DNA from: Armatimonadota bacterium
GTDB lineage: Bacteria > Armatimonadota > UBA5829
Length of the DNA stretch: 59,536 nucleotides
Assembly: GCA_023474015.1 (NCBI GenBank)
Contig: JAMCYN010000121.1
Span: forward strand, 1-59,536
Direction: 5' to 3'
A model generated the notes under the pieces. It was not told the origin of the DNA. It was given only the letters and a program-made list of their open reading frames with translations, and made no database searches. Below, one piece after another: positions 1 through 8,591 of this stretch. Numbering within the stretch: the stretch's first letter is position 1; every line of letters begins with the position of its first letter. The translations under genes were made by a program, and so were the position numbers.

Positions 1-1030
1 AGTCCTCCTGCCGGCGGTGGGTGATCTCGTCGTGGGTCATTATCCTGTTGCGCTTGGAGTCGAACCGGGAAACCTCGAGTATGTCGTCGATAAGATGGCT
101 TTTCGGCGTGCCGGCGAAGAACTGGTTCCGGCGCTGGTAGTCGCGCCAACCCATTCTGCCCTTCACGTAGAGCATCGACGCCAGCATCTGGGCGAGGTCT
201 CCCCTGCTCAGGGAATGAAGCTCTTCACGCGTGAATATGTGGTCGGCGAGGTATTCGTATTCAAGTTTGTAAGGCGGCTGGTCGCCGAACGCCTCGGCTA
301 GAAGCGTCGCCGCTCGCCAGTTCAAGATGGTCTTGCGACCATTCGCCGTATAGAACAGCTTGATCTCGGCGTCATAGATGTCCTCCTCCACGCCCTCCGA
401 GGTGAGCACCCGATACTTCTTTAGCGTGCGGTAGAGCCTCGCCTGGCCCGGCTTGGAGAGCGGGTTTTCAATACCGGCGATATCCGACTGCTCGACGGAG
501 AGGACCTTCGCATAATGGTTGTGCAGCGGTTCGAGCTCATTGCGCAGGTCGCCGCGCACGCGGATGTAGTCGCCAACAAACACCGGCAAATCCGGGCCCT
601 CGCGGCTCACTTTCGCCTCGATCTCTTCCCTGCGGATGATATCCCTGAGCGTTGACCGCAGCAGGCTGGCGCGTTCGGGGTTCGACAGTGCCTTGGCTAT
701 CATCTCGGCCAGTATGCCGTCGTCCATCTTGCGCTCGGCGACCTTCTGGGAACTCTTCTTCCAGTATCTCCCGACAGTGGTGGCGAACTTGATCTGCTCC
801 TCGTCCACGCGGATAATCTCATTGTTCCGCACGTTTCGGAGGGTGTAGACCCAGTGGGGCTCAGGCTTAGGGTCCATGTCGACCGACAGCACTTCGCCGA
901 CGGTGCGCTCGTGGCCGTAGTGGCCGTAGCTCTGCCTGGGAAGCTTCGGTTCAGTGTGTTTGTAGACGACGAGCCGTCCTATGCTGTACTTAAAATCATC
1001 AAGCATACTCTTGGCCCTTTCTACTTCCAT
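1..1030 (-). CDS. Unknown protein, C-terminus beyond left edge
   Basis: An open frame reads without a stop from ATG at 1030 to the left edge, giving the first 343 residues. The start has GGGAG five bases upstream. The protein begins MEVERAKSMLDDFKYSIGRL, and a basic, aromatic-rich stretch (YGHYGHERTVGEVLSV) follows near residue 40. The rest is charged and soluble, with no signal peptide or membrane segment. I do not recognise a family. The composition suggests a cytoplasmic protein of mixed alpha/beta fold. The gene reads away from the phosphodiester glycosidase gene at 1285, with repeat element A1 between them. Coding status rests on the uninterrupted frame and the Shine-Dalgarno site. Confidence 0.7.
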   Translation of the reverse strand, partial: MEVERAKSMLDDFKYSIGRLVVYKHTEPKLPRQSYGHYGHERTVGEVLSVDMDPKPEPHWVYTLRNVRNNEIIRVDEEQIKFATTVGRYWKKSSQKVAERKMDDGILAEMIAKALSNPERASLLRSTLRDIIRREEIEAKVSREGPDLPVFVGDYIRVRGDLRNELEPLHNHYAKVLSVEQSDIAGIENPLSKPGQARLYRTLKKYRVLTSEGVEEDIYDAEIKLFYTANGRKTILNWRAATLLAEAFGDQPPYKLEYEYLADHIFTREELHSLSRGDLAQMLASMLYVKGRMGWRDYQRRNQFFAGTPKSHLIDDILEVSRFDSKRNRIMTHDEITHRRQED

Positions 1031-1073
1031 TATACTCCCGCTGCGCAAGACGTCAACCAGGAAAGCAGTGTGA

Positions 1074-1172
1074 ATTGCAGATTGAAGATTGCAGAATGCA
1101 GAATGCAGAATGAAGGGACCTTACAGCAGCAGGCCATTCTACATTCTGCATTCATCATTCTGCATTTTCCCG
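1074..1172. repeat. Dispersed inverted-repeat element, family A copy 1
   Basis: The left arm is built from iterated words (GCAGAATGCAGAATG) and the right arm is their reverse complement (CATTCTGCATTCATCATTC), around a core starting GAAGGGACC. Further copies lie at 44343-44430 and 47166-47240, with a more diverged one at 5066-5158. The element fills the gap between divergently transcribed genes. Confidence 0.8.
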
Positions 1173-1284
1173 GTGATTTTGCCTGTTTACGCTTGAAACC
1201 AGCAGTTTCACCAGCTTGACATGGAGCCTGTGGCACATAGTGTGCCGGGTTCATTACTGTAAACTGCAGCTCGAGGTGGATGCC

Positions 1285-2163
1285 ATGATCAAGAACCTAT
1301 GGATAACGTTTCTTGTCGGGCTGATGCTGCCTGGGGCATGTTCGGCATCGAGCATCGCATATTCGAGAGTCAAAGTCGGTCGGACTGTAGCGCACGTGGT
1401 AACGGCTGACCTGGCAAACCGTGAGGTAAGGGTGTCGGTCGCGCTCGCCAGGGGCGGGGCCGGCAGTCAGGAGACGTTCAAGTCCATCATCGGGCGGGCG
1501 CGCCCAGCTGCGGCTATCACAGGAACCTTCTTCGATACCCGCACACTCATCCCTACGGGAGATATCGCGGTCTTCGGCACGATCGTGCACTCCGGGTGCA
1601 TCGGGGCCGCGCTTTGCGTCGACTCCAACAATGTTCCTGCGATGGTGCCGCTGCGCGCCGGGAGGCAATGCGGGTGGACCGGGTATGAGACCGTCCTCTG
1701 CGCAGGCCCGACACTGATCTCCCAGGGCAGGATCAGCATTTCGCTGAAGAGGGAAGGGTTCCGGCGGTCGCTCTGCGCGCCCGCGCGAAGGACGGCAGTC
1801 GGCATCACCAAGTCCGGCAAGCTCCTGATTGTCGCGATTAATCGAAGCGCGTCTCTGCACGACCTCGCAAGGCTCATGTTGAAACTCAATGCAAAGGATG
1901 CCGTTTGCCTGGACGGCGGCTCGTCTACCGCATTCTACTACCAAGGCAGGTATCTCGCGACGCCCGGCCGACGGCTCACGAACTGCCTGGTAATCTACTC
2001 CAGTTCCTCGAAATACAATTCCGCCAAGCCCGCTATTGCCCCGGCGAGATATTTCGCAACCGCACACACCAGCCCCGGTCCGGTTCACCTCTCCGATCTG
2101 ATCACAAGAATCCCGGTTGCCCCCGAGGCGGTAGTCACGCCGTCTATCAAGCAAGCCAGGTAG
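1285..2163 (+). CDS. Secreted NAGPA-like phosphodiester glycosidase domain protein
   Basis: 292 residues. The start at 1285 has GAGGTGG six bases upstream and gives a clean signal peptide (residues 1-21, MIKNLWITFLVGLMLPGACS). The rest matches the phosphodiester glycosidase family of N-acetylglucosamine-1-phosphodiester alpha-N-acetylglucosaminidase: an early ITGTFFD motif with the conserved Asp, then VCLDGGSSTAFYYQGR and a TNCLVIY strand near the end, the usual family signature. Bacterial members are exported and probably hydrolyse sugar phosphodiesters or cell-wall glycans; the substrate cannot be read here. A second, more divergent member is at 14118-14996. The family is well supported, the exact reaction is not. 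Confidence 0.85.
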   Translation: MIKNLWITFLVGLMLPGACSASSIAYSRVKVGRTVAHVVTADLANREVRVSVALARGGAGSQETFKSIIGRARPAAAITGTFFDTRTLIPTGDIAVFGTIVHSGCIGAALCVDSNNVPAMVPLRAGRQCGWTGYETVLCAGPTLISQGRISISLKREGFRRSLCAPARRTAVGITKSGKLLIVAINRSASLHDLARLMLKLNAKDAVCLDGGSSTAFYYQGRYLATPGRRLTNCLVIYSSSSKYNSAKPAIAPARYFATAHTSPGPVHLSDLITRIPVAPEAVVTPSIKQAR

Positions 2164-2421
2164 CCCGGCCTTTTTGTGGCCGAAATGCCATAATTATGAA
2201 GGAATACACAATCCCCGCGCCTAAGTGACAGCCGAGGGGGTTGTGATTCCATGGATGGAGAGTGACTGTCGCCGTTCCAAGGGACTTGGCAATCGGCGAG
2301 CTACCCCAAATTAAACCCTCCGTCCGGGCTACCAACCAAGCGTCACCAACGGTGTATTGGGAATTTATTTCCGATATACGCCTTGCCTTCGACCAGGCAT
2401 TTTTGCTGAGCTTAGTGGCAA
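2164..2421 (+). other. Intergenic region with a strong hairpin and a terminator-like stem
   Basis: No gene. A two-part hairpin spans 2270-2298 (CGCCG/CGGCG outer stem, CCAAG/CTTGG inner stem, GGA loop). GACAG at 2227-2231 can pair with CTGTC at 2266-2270. A short stem TGCCT/AGGCA at 2384-2399 runs into TTTTT, so it resembles an intrinsic terminator. All of this lies upstream of the sigma-54 promoter at 2422, so it is not part of that transcript. It could be a small RNA or a regulatory binding region. Confidence 0.35.
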
Positions 2422-2437
2422 TGGCACACTTTTTGCA
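2422..2437 (+). promoter_or_regulatory. Sigma-54 (-24/-12) promoter
   Basis: TGGCACACTTTTTGCA matches the sigma-54 consensus, with GG and GC exactly ten bases apart. It lies about 70 bases upstream of the response regulator start at 2509 and on the same strand. Sigma-54 promoters need an enhancer-binding activator; none is encoded nearby. Confidence 0.7.
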
Positions 2438-2508
2438 ATAAAGAAGTATTGGATGGCTGTTCTGTTTAGCTCACCAAGCATTTCCTACTAACGCAGGAGG
2501 CTCCACGC

Positions 2509-3519
2509 ATGGTCACGAAGGGCAGTGTGCTCGTCGTAGACGATGAGATCAATCTGTGCCGCATACTGGGGGCGAAGCTGGCGAAAAGCGGTTACAGTGT
2601 TGTGGCTGTGCACGATGGCCTGCAGGCAGTTGAGAAAGTACGCGAATCCGACTTCGACGTAGTTCTTCTGGACCTCATTCTCCCGAAGATGGACGGTTTG
2701 ACTGCTTTGGCCGAAATCCGCAGTATGCGGAGTGCGCTACCTATCATCGTTATGACAGCTTGTGAAAACGCCGAGGCTATGGCTCAGGCCAAACTCTATG
2801 GCGTGTCCGCGTACGTCAACAAGCCCTTCGACCTCGACACTCTGGTGTCGCTTGTGTCGGACACTTCCTTGTCGGATGTCTCCGCGCGCGGCAGGAAGCT
2901 CCCCACGGCCACGGTCCTCTTCAGCAAGGATCAGCCGGTTACTCTCGAAATTCAGAACGGCTCCCACTCCGGCGTCTACTACGGCCGAATTCACGACAAG
3001 GACGATTGCACGCTGTCTGTGCTGGTCCCCAGAAGAGACGGCGAAGGCGCGGAGATCAAGCCCCGCTGCTCCGTGAGAGTCGGTCTGGCGGCCATGGACG
3101 CCTACTATAGCTTCACAACTCATCTTTTGAGACTGAGTCCCAACCCTGAGAGAGTGCTGGTGCTCGACAAGCCTGGAGTCATCTACAGAGCGCAGCGCAG
3201 GGAGAGCCCCCGGTTCGCTGTTCATCTTCCGGTGGCCTATGCCCCATATCAGAAAGATGGCAAGGGAACGGTCAATTTCAAAGAGGGTGAGACGAGGGAT
3301 CTGAGCCTTGGAGGTCTTGCGATGGTCGTTCCGGAAGAAGTGCTCCCCGGCGAGATGCTGAAGGTGGAGCTTCGTCCGGCGACGGACAAGGACAGGATCA
3401 GCGCCGTGGCGCACGTGCTGCGCTCAAAGCGCAGCGATATTCCGGGTGAGTCGGGATACATTCTCGGCTGCCGCTTCACGCAGGTCGAAGACAGTCTCCG
3501 CAAGCTGCTGGGTTCTTAG
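2509..3519 (+). CDS. Response regulator with C-terminal PilZ (c-di-GMP binding) domain
   Basis: 336 residues, with AGGAGG upstream of the ATG. Residues 6-118 form a receiver domain: acidic DD at 11-12, phosphoacceptor Asp55, the MTA motif with the switch Thr near 83, and Lys in YVNKPF. Residues 130-215 resemble the N-terminal YcgR-type domain. Residues 226-335 are a PilZ domain with the c-di-GMP motifs RRxxxR (RRESPR) and D-L-S-L-G-G. The protein should couple a phosphorelay to c-di-GMP and control an output such as motility or exopolysaccharide. No histidine kinase is adjacent. Transcription is probably sigma-54 dependent. The gene converges on tetR. Confidence 0.92.
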   Translation: MVTKGSVLVVDDEINLCRILGAKLAKSGYSVVAVHDGLQAVEKVRESDFDVVLLDLILPKMDGLTALAEIRSMRSALPIIVMTACENAEAMAQAKLYGVSAYVNKPFDLDTLVSLVSDTSLSDVSARGRKLPTATVLFSKDQPVTLEIQNGSHSGVYYGRIHDKDDCTLSVLVPRRDGEGAEIKPRCSVRVGLAAMDAYYSFTTHLLRLSPNPERVLVLDKPGVIYRAQRRESPRFAVHLPVAYAPYQKDGKGTVNFKEGETRDLSLGGLAMVVPEEVLPGEMLKVELRPATDKDRISAVAHVLRSKRSDIPGESGYILGCRFTQVEDSLRKLLGS

Positions 3520-3535
3520 GGCGCAATTGATGTAT

Positions 3536-3562
3536 GCTTCGGGAGGCTTTTTACCCCGAAGC
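3536..3562. terminator. Bidirectional stem-loop between convergent genes
   Basis: GCTTCGGG (3536-3543) pairs with CCCCGAAGC (3554-3562) around a T-rich loop, between the convergent response regulator and tetR genes. The stem word TTCGGG recurs in other hairpins of this window (family G). Confidence 0.5.
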
Positions 3563-3567
3563 CGGCG

Positions 3568-4203
3568 CTATGCTCTCTTGACGCCCTTCTCGAACATCTC
3601 CATAGCCACGTCGGCAACATCCGCTATTGAACTTCCAGAGCGCAGGGCATCGTCTACCAGGGCGGCGATCATCCCCAGCAGCGCGCATGCGGCGACCCGA
3701 GCGTCGACCTCTCGGTAGTACGTCTGGAGCATTCCCTTGCGAATTATCCGCTCGCACACCGATTGTGTGGCGGCTCCATATCGCTCACGAAGCTCCTCTA
3801 TTGCTTCAGGCGACAGGTCATGCCCGTCGAGGCCGCGCTCATCCATGAGCAGGGAGATCATCCCGGGACGCTCCTGGAAGAACCCAAGGCGCGCCCGGAT
3901 CGCCGACTTGAGCGTAATCCGTGCATCTTCGGGCGACTCTTCCACTGCCCTCGAGACACGCTGTTCGAGATCGCCAATGGCACTCTCCAACGCTGCCTGG
4001 ACGATATCGGCCTTGGTCTTGAAGTAGAGGTAGAACGTGCCCTTGGCAATTCCCGCCCTTGCGGCAATCTCGTCCACCGGTGTCGCATCGCACCCACGCT
4101 CCTCGAACTGCTCGAGAGCCACCGTGATCAGTTCTTCGCGAAGCTGCTGCTTGCGCCGCTCTTTCCAGGAGTTCCGAGGTTGCAGTTCAACGTCTTCCGC
4201 CAT
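3568..4203 (-). CDS. TetR/AcrR family transcriptional regulator
   Basis: 211 residues from ATG 4203, chosen because AGGAG lies six bases upstream; an upstream in-frame ATG at 4317 would add an untypical tail and overlap the rex leader. The N-terminal helix-turn-helix is classic TetR (EIAARAGIAKGTFYLYFKTKADI, residues about 43-65). The C-terminal helical ligand-binding domain is unassigned. It is divergent from rex, and the short intergenic region could carry an operator (ACAC-TG-GTGT at 4301-4310). The target and ligand are unknown. Confidence 0.9.
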   Translation of the reverse strand: MAEDVELQPRNSWKERRKQQLREELITVALEQFEERGCDATPVDEIAARAGIAKGTFYLYFKTKADIVQAALESAIGDLEQRVSRAVEESPEDARITLKSAIRARLGFFQERPGMISLLMDERGLDGHDLSPEAIEELRERYGAATQSVCERIIRKGMLQTYYREVDARVAACALLGMIAALVDDALRSGSSIADVADVAMEMFEKGVKRA

Positions 4204-4363
4204 GCTGCGCTCCTTTGGTTGATCAATGCAGAGTTCAACACAGGCAACTGGATATCCTGCGAGGTAGTCACATAGTGGAAAACGCTGTCCGAAATCTGTT
4301 ACACTGGTGTTAGTCATTATGGACCCGAGAAACCTGCCGAGTCTTAAACTATCACGAAGGTCC

Positions 4364-4425
4364 TTGCGCAGAAGCGTTCCATGTGGTAAAGTTCAGTTAT
4401 CCGATCAAGTAGGAGGGATCCCTCC
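4364..4425 (+). promoter_or_regulatory. Putative rex promoter and palindromic ribosome binding site
   Basis: TTGCGC (4364-4369), a 17-base spacer and TAAAGT (4387-4392) form a weak sigma-70-like promoter. The Shine-Dalgarno site is embedded in a perfect 14-base palindrome GGAGGGATCCCTCC (4412-4425) that ends one base before the ATG and could fold on itself and hide the site. Confidence 0.4.
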
Positions 4426-4426
4426 C

Positions 4427-5068
4427 ATGCCGACCGGCATAAAGGTGCCGATGCCGACACTGGAGCGTCTGGCCACTTACTTAACCGCTCTGACCAATTT
4501 AAGGATCAGGAATGTCGAGACGGTCTCCTCGGCCGATATCGAGGAGCGTACGGGCGTCAACGCTGCCCAGTTTCGTAAAGACCTGTCGTATTTCGGCGAG
4601 TTCGGCAGGCCGGGGATCGGCTACAACGTCCACGACTTGCACGACCGTATCAGCAAGATTCTCAACCTTGAACGCAGGCAGCCGGTGCTGCTGGTGGGCG
4701 CCGGAAACCTCGGAGCGGCCCTGCTCGGCTACCCGGCGCTGAGGGCGGAGAACTTCCAGATCGTGGGCGCGTTCGATAACGACCCCCGCAAGATCGGAAA
4801 GCAGATATGGGACCTGGAGGTTATGGACACAGGCACCATGGCCGCCGAAAACCGCCGCCTCAAGGCTAAGATCGGCATAATCTCCGTTCCCGCAACCGCC
4901 GCGCAGGAAGTGGCCGAGAAGTTGATCGACGCAAAAGTGCTTACCATTCTCAACTTCGCCCCCGTCGCCCTCAAGCTGCCGCGCAGCGTGATCGTTCGAA
5001 ATGTCGACTTCGTCCAGGAACTCGCCGTGCTCTCATTCCACCTGACCGCCGACACCAAGGTGAATTAA
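4427..5068 (+). CDS. rex: Redox-sensing transcriptional repressor Rex
   Basis: 213 residues, the usual length. The start at 4427 follows AGGAGGG. The N-terminal winged helix carries the Rex recognition segment AQFRKDLSYFGEFGRPGIGY (residues about 46-65). The Rossmann domain has GAGNLGAALL for NAD(H) binding. A D-x5-KIG strand and the C-terminal swapped helix (FVQELAVLSFHL) complete the family pattern. Rex leaves DNA when the NADH/NAD ratio rises, so it usually controls fermentation and respiration genes. Redox-heavy genes lie 26 kb away, but I saw no consensus Rex operator in front of them. The gene may regulate itself. Confidence 0.95.
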   Translation: MPTGIKVPMPTLERLATYLTALTNLRIRNVETVSSADIEERTGVNAAQFRKDLSYFGEFGRPGIGYNVHDLHDRISKILNLERRQPVLLVGAGNLGAALLGYPALRAENFQIVGAFDNDPRKIGKQIWDLEVMDTGTMAAENRRLKAKIGIISVPATAAQEVAEKLIDAKVLTILNFAPVALKLPRSVIVRNVDFVQELAVLSFHLTADTKVN

Positions 5069-5158
5069 AGATTGCAGATGGAAGGGAGGGCGAACCTCCT
5101 GGTGAGCCAGCTCGGCGGGAGCCTAGCCCTCCCTTCCACAGTCTGCAATCCTTCGTCT
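5066..5158. repeat. Dispersed inverted-repeat element, family A copy 2 (diverged)
   Basis: AGATTGCAGATGGAAGGGAGGG on the left is mirrored by CCCTCCCTTCCACAGTCTGC on the right, with a G/C-rich core containing further inversions. It starts at the rex stop codon. Confidence 0.65.
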
Positions 5159-5273
5159 TTCTTGACATTAGCTTGCCCCGCACCTATAATTTTGCTCAGT
5201 TGAATCACTCTCAGCGCCTCCCGCGCCCAGGAGGGGCCAGACCGTAACTCTTCGCATTGGTGGTCGAAGGACT

Positions 5274-8200
5274 ATGAAACTCAGCACAATTCTCATTCTG
5301 ATTGCCCTTTTTATGACTCTCTCGGTGGCCGCTCCGGCGGCGGAGACGACCGGCAGGCAGGGGGATGGCTCCTCTACCACGAACCGTACCGAGCGGAGGT
5401 CCTCGGACCAGGAGAAGCGCGCCGGCCAAGGTGATGAGACGCTGGGGGCGGTCCCGGAACTCACCCAGGCCGAACAGCAGATGAAACTTGAGGAAGAGTT
5501 CCAGAGGCGGCTGATCAACCTCAGGCAGGTCATTCTCAGCCTCGATAAACGCATGCGAGAGATGCGCCGAGAGACGACACAGCCGCCTCTGGATGAAATC
5601 GACCAGATCAACCGCCAGATATCGCTCTCCGATGACGAACTCAGACGCCTTGCCCCGATGGATACCTCCACCCTCGCGCAGATCCAGTGGCAGGAGCAGC
5701 AGGACAAGCTGTTCCAGGTGCGGGTCGGGATGGAGGTCATGAGCCAGCGATGGGACAGTGGGCGCAACGTCTTTGGGATAGACTTTTTCAAGAACGCGCC
5801 ACCTATTCCGGCCTCCGACCAGCGGCCCGCGCCGCAGAGTTATAAACTGCGCTCTGGAGACAAGGTGCGGGTAGTGGTCCTCAGCAGCCTCGGCGCTCAG
5901 GACGAGCATTTATTGACTGTCGACAATACCGGCTCCATACTGGTTCCGGGCGCGGGGCGCGTTTCGGCGGCCGGGAAAACGACCGGGCAGCTTGAGAATC
6001 TGCTGGAAGAGAAGGTGAGCGCCAGGTTCAAGCAGCTTCGCGTGCAGGTCACCGTCGCGGCGATGTCCACCATTCAGGTCCAGGTCTCGGGCGATGTGGA
6101 GAGGCCAGGCACCTACATTTTGCGCGGAACCGCCACGGTCATTGACGCGCTTGTGCAGGCGGGAGGTCCGACCAAGTCGGGCACGTTCCGCCGGGTAGAG
6201 CTTTCTCGGGACAGCGAGCCGAAGCGCGCCATCGACCTCTACGATTTTCTCCTGCGCGGCAACAAGAAGCAGGACCTGCCGCTCGCAGACGGCGATCTGA
6301 TATTCGTGCCGTCGGTCGGTCCCACGGTGACCGTGGGCGGGGAAGTGGTCAGGCCTGGACGCTATGAGCCGACATTCCCCACGAACCTGGGCGCGATGCT
6401 GAAAGTGGCGGGGCAGACAAAGCCCAGCGGATACATCCAGGCCGTGCAGGTCGAGCGTGTCGAGGACAACCAGTACAAGGTGCTGCTGAGCGAACCGATG
6501 ACTGGCGGCGATGGGAAATCCGGCTTTCAGATCAGTCCTGGTGACCAGATAACAGTCATCTCCGTCCGGCCCGACAGGACAAACCAGGTCAGCATCGCTG
6601 GGCCGGTCAAGGCCCCCGGGCTTTACGGCTTCCAGGATGGCCTGCACATGGCCGATCTCCTGAAGATGGCGCAGGGATTCGCAGTGGACAAGGAAGTCTA
6701 CGGGGGCCGCGCGGATGTCCTCCGGATCGACCCGATGAAGGGCACCGAGATCATATCCGTTAACCTCGACAAGGCCCTCATGGGCGATGCGGCCAGCAAC
6801 ATCCAGCTCTCCAAACTAGATCGTGTATTCCTCTACGAGCCGGAGCAGGTGGTATTCAGGCCGAAACTCGTGACAGTGAACGGCGCGCTGGTGCGGCCAG
6901 GCGTCTACAAGCGGGCCGGGCACATGCGTGTCAGCGATGCCGTGGCCGCGGCGGGCGGCGTGCTGCCGCAGGCTTACCTCGAGCGGGCCGACCTCGTGCG
7001 CCTGGGCGACGGCGAGAAGACCACACTTCTTAGGATTGACCTCCAGTCGGCTTTGAATGGCGACCCCGCGGCGAATATCGAGTTGCGGGACCGCGACCAG
7101 CTTAATATATACTCGAGCGAGGAAGTGACGTGGCGTGACCGCAAGGTCCGGATAGAAGGGGCAGTCCAGAGGCCGGGCACATTTGTGCGCTCTGAGGGAA
7201 TGCGGGTCAGCGACCTGCTCTTCGCCTCGGGTGGGCTGCTGCCGGAAGCCAGCGGGACTGCCGAGCTCGCTCGTTGCGCCGAGGCGGGCTGCAGCACGAT
7301 CAGGAAGATAAACCTGGCCGAATTGGTCGGCTCTGCCGATAATGACCCGGTGCTGGAGGACAGGGACGTGGTCACCGTTACGGCGGTCAACCCGCGCCTG
7401 CGCGCGCCGGAGGTGGTTTACTTGACGGGCGAGGTCGTGAATCCGGGTCCCTATGTGCTTACAAGCCAGGATGAGAAGCTATCGGATGTGATCGCCCGAG
7501 CGGGAGGACTTACAGGCCTTGCCGACACCAACGGCCTGATATTCCTCAGGCGCAAGAGCAGCGTGGAGAAACCTCAGCAGGAACTGGACTCCGATTTGAT
7601 ACTTACCAAGGCACGTATCTTCGCGGACAAGCAGTTCTTGACCCAACTCGCCAAGTCGGGTGTGACTTTGCCGGCCAACTATATGCAGTCGGGAAGCAAG
7701 TCCGCCGATGAGCTCTCAAAACCTTCGGAGGTCGTCGAGGAGCCGGAGTCCGACAGGTACAGTCAGGCAAAAGCGGGAAAGAGCGGCAAGTACCGTGGGA
7801 GCGGCAAGAACGCGGAGACCCAGGACGCGGAGAGCAACGGACACGATGAATCGACGAAGTTTTCCACCATGGGAGATGGCGAGACGGTGGGTGGGACCGA
7901 TCACGAATCGTCAGAAACCGCCGAGGAGATACTACGCAAGATGGAGCGCGAGCAGCGGAGGAGGCAGCGCATCAGCGCCATGGGGGCGCCTGTTCCGCAG
8001 GACGAGCTCAAGGACTCTCCTTATTCGATGCTGAATCTCGGGGGGGCCGACAAGGACAAAGAGCATGAGATGGGACTATTGGCGAAGAATTCAGCCAGGA
8101 TCTCGGTGAACCTCGGGACCGCACTCAAGGAACCCGGTTCCCCCGATAACCTGGCCCTGCGTGACGGCGACAGGATACTCGTTCCCAAGCTCGTGAATGT

Positions 8201-8507
8201 CGTGACAGTCATCGGAGCAGTCCTTCATCCGCATGCGTTCGCGGCAGGCCCCGGCAAGAACGTGAACTACTACATCGAGAGATCGGGTGGATACGCCCAG
8301 GAAGCATCGCGTGGCGACGTGGTGGTTGTCAGGACCAACGGGGACGCTCTACCTCAGAACCGAGTCAAGAGCGTCCTGCCCGGCGACATCATCGTGGTTC
8401 CCACCACCGGCCTTATCGACATCGCCAAGAAGTGGGAAAGGGTCGGAGGCGTGACCAAGGTGATCTCCGACGTGCTGAGCTCCGTGTTCGTGTTGACCAG
8501 GTTCTGA
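5274..8507 (+). CDS. Large SLBB-repeat polysaccharide export protein
   Basis: 1077 residues with a signal peptide (MKLSTILILIALFMTLSVAA). Residues 60-130 are a charged, Gln/Glu/Arg-rich coiled-coil region. A polysaccharide export (Wza-like) domain starts near residue 185 (YKLRSGDKVRVVVLSSLG). It is followed by a long series of SLBB domains, recognisable by repeated V-x-G-x-V-x-x-P-G-x-Y motifs (near 267, 354, 440, 535, 628 and 718). A low-complexity charged linker (about 800-890) precedes a last SLBB-like unit. Proteins of this type form the periplasmic or outer-membrane part of capsule and exopolysaccharide export. It is about three times longer than Wza. The NlpC/P60 gene follows 84 bases downstream and is probably cotranscribed. 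Confidence 0.88.
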   Translation: MKLSTILILIALFMTLSVAAPAAETTGRQGDGSSTTNRTERRSSDQEKRAGQGDETLGAVPELTQAEQQMKLEEEFQRRLINLRQVILSLDKRMREMRRETTQPPLDEIDQINRQISLSDDELRRLAPMDTSTLAQIQWQEQQDKLFQVRVGMEVMSQRWDSGRNVFGIDFFKNAPPIPASDQRPAPQSYKLRSGDKVRVVVLSSLGAQDEHLLTVDNTGSILVPGAGRVSAAGKTTGQLENLLEEKVSARFKQLRVQVTVAAMSTIQVQVSGDVERPGTYILRGTATVIDALVQAGGPTKSGTFRRVELSRDSEPKRAIDLYDFLLRGNKKQDLPLADGDLIFVPSVGPTVTVGGEVVRPGRYEPTFPTNLGAMLKVAGQTKPSGYIQAVQVERVEDNQYKVLLSEPMTGGDGKSGFQISPGDQITVISVRPDRTNQVSIAGPVKAPGLYGFQDGLHMADLLKMAQGFAVDKEVYGGRADVLRIDPMKGTEIISVNLDKALMGDAASNIQLSKLDRVFLYEPEQVVFRPKLVTVNGALVRPGVYKRAGHMRVSDAVAAAGGVLPQAYLERADLVRLGDGEKTTLLRIDLQSALNGDPAANIELRDRDQLNIYSSEEVTWRDRKVRIEGAVQRPGTFVRSEGMRVSDLLFASGGLLPEASGTAELARCAEAGCSTIRKINLAELVGSADNDPVLEDRDVVTVTAVNPRLRAPEVVYLTGEVVNPGPYVLTSQDEKLSDVIARAGGLTGLADTNGLIFLRRKSSVEKPQQELDSDLILTKARIFADKQFLTQLAKSGVTLPANYMQSGSKSADELSKPSEVVEEPESDRYSQAKAGKSGKYRGSGKNAETQDAESNGHDESTKFSTMGDGETVGGTDHESSETAEEILRKMEREQRRRQRISAMGAPVPQDELKDSPYSMLNLGGADKDKEHEMGLLAKNSARISVNLGTALKEPGSPDNLALRDGDRILVPKLVNVVTVIGAVLHPHAFAAGPGKNVNYYIERSGGYAQEASRGDVVVVRTNGDALPQNRVKSVLPGDIIVVPTTGLIDIAKKWERVGGVTKVISDVLSSVFVLTRF

Positions 8508-8591
8508 TTTGAAGCGCCGCGACTCGTCGTCAACAAAGTCATCACATTCATCCTTAAGCGGAACAATAGGCGGCGGAAGGTCGTAAAGTGA

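Noticed and set aside
1079..1170. Adapter contamination as the source of GCAGAATG words
   Set aside because: The words occur in several diverged copies with mirrored arms and are part of a protein C-terminus at 47201, which contamination would not produce.
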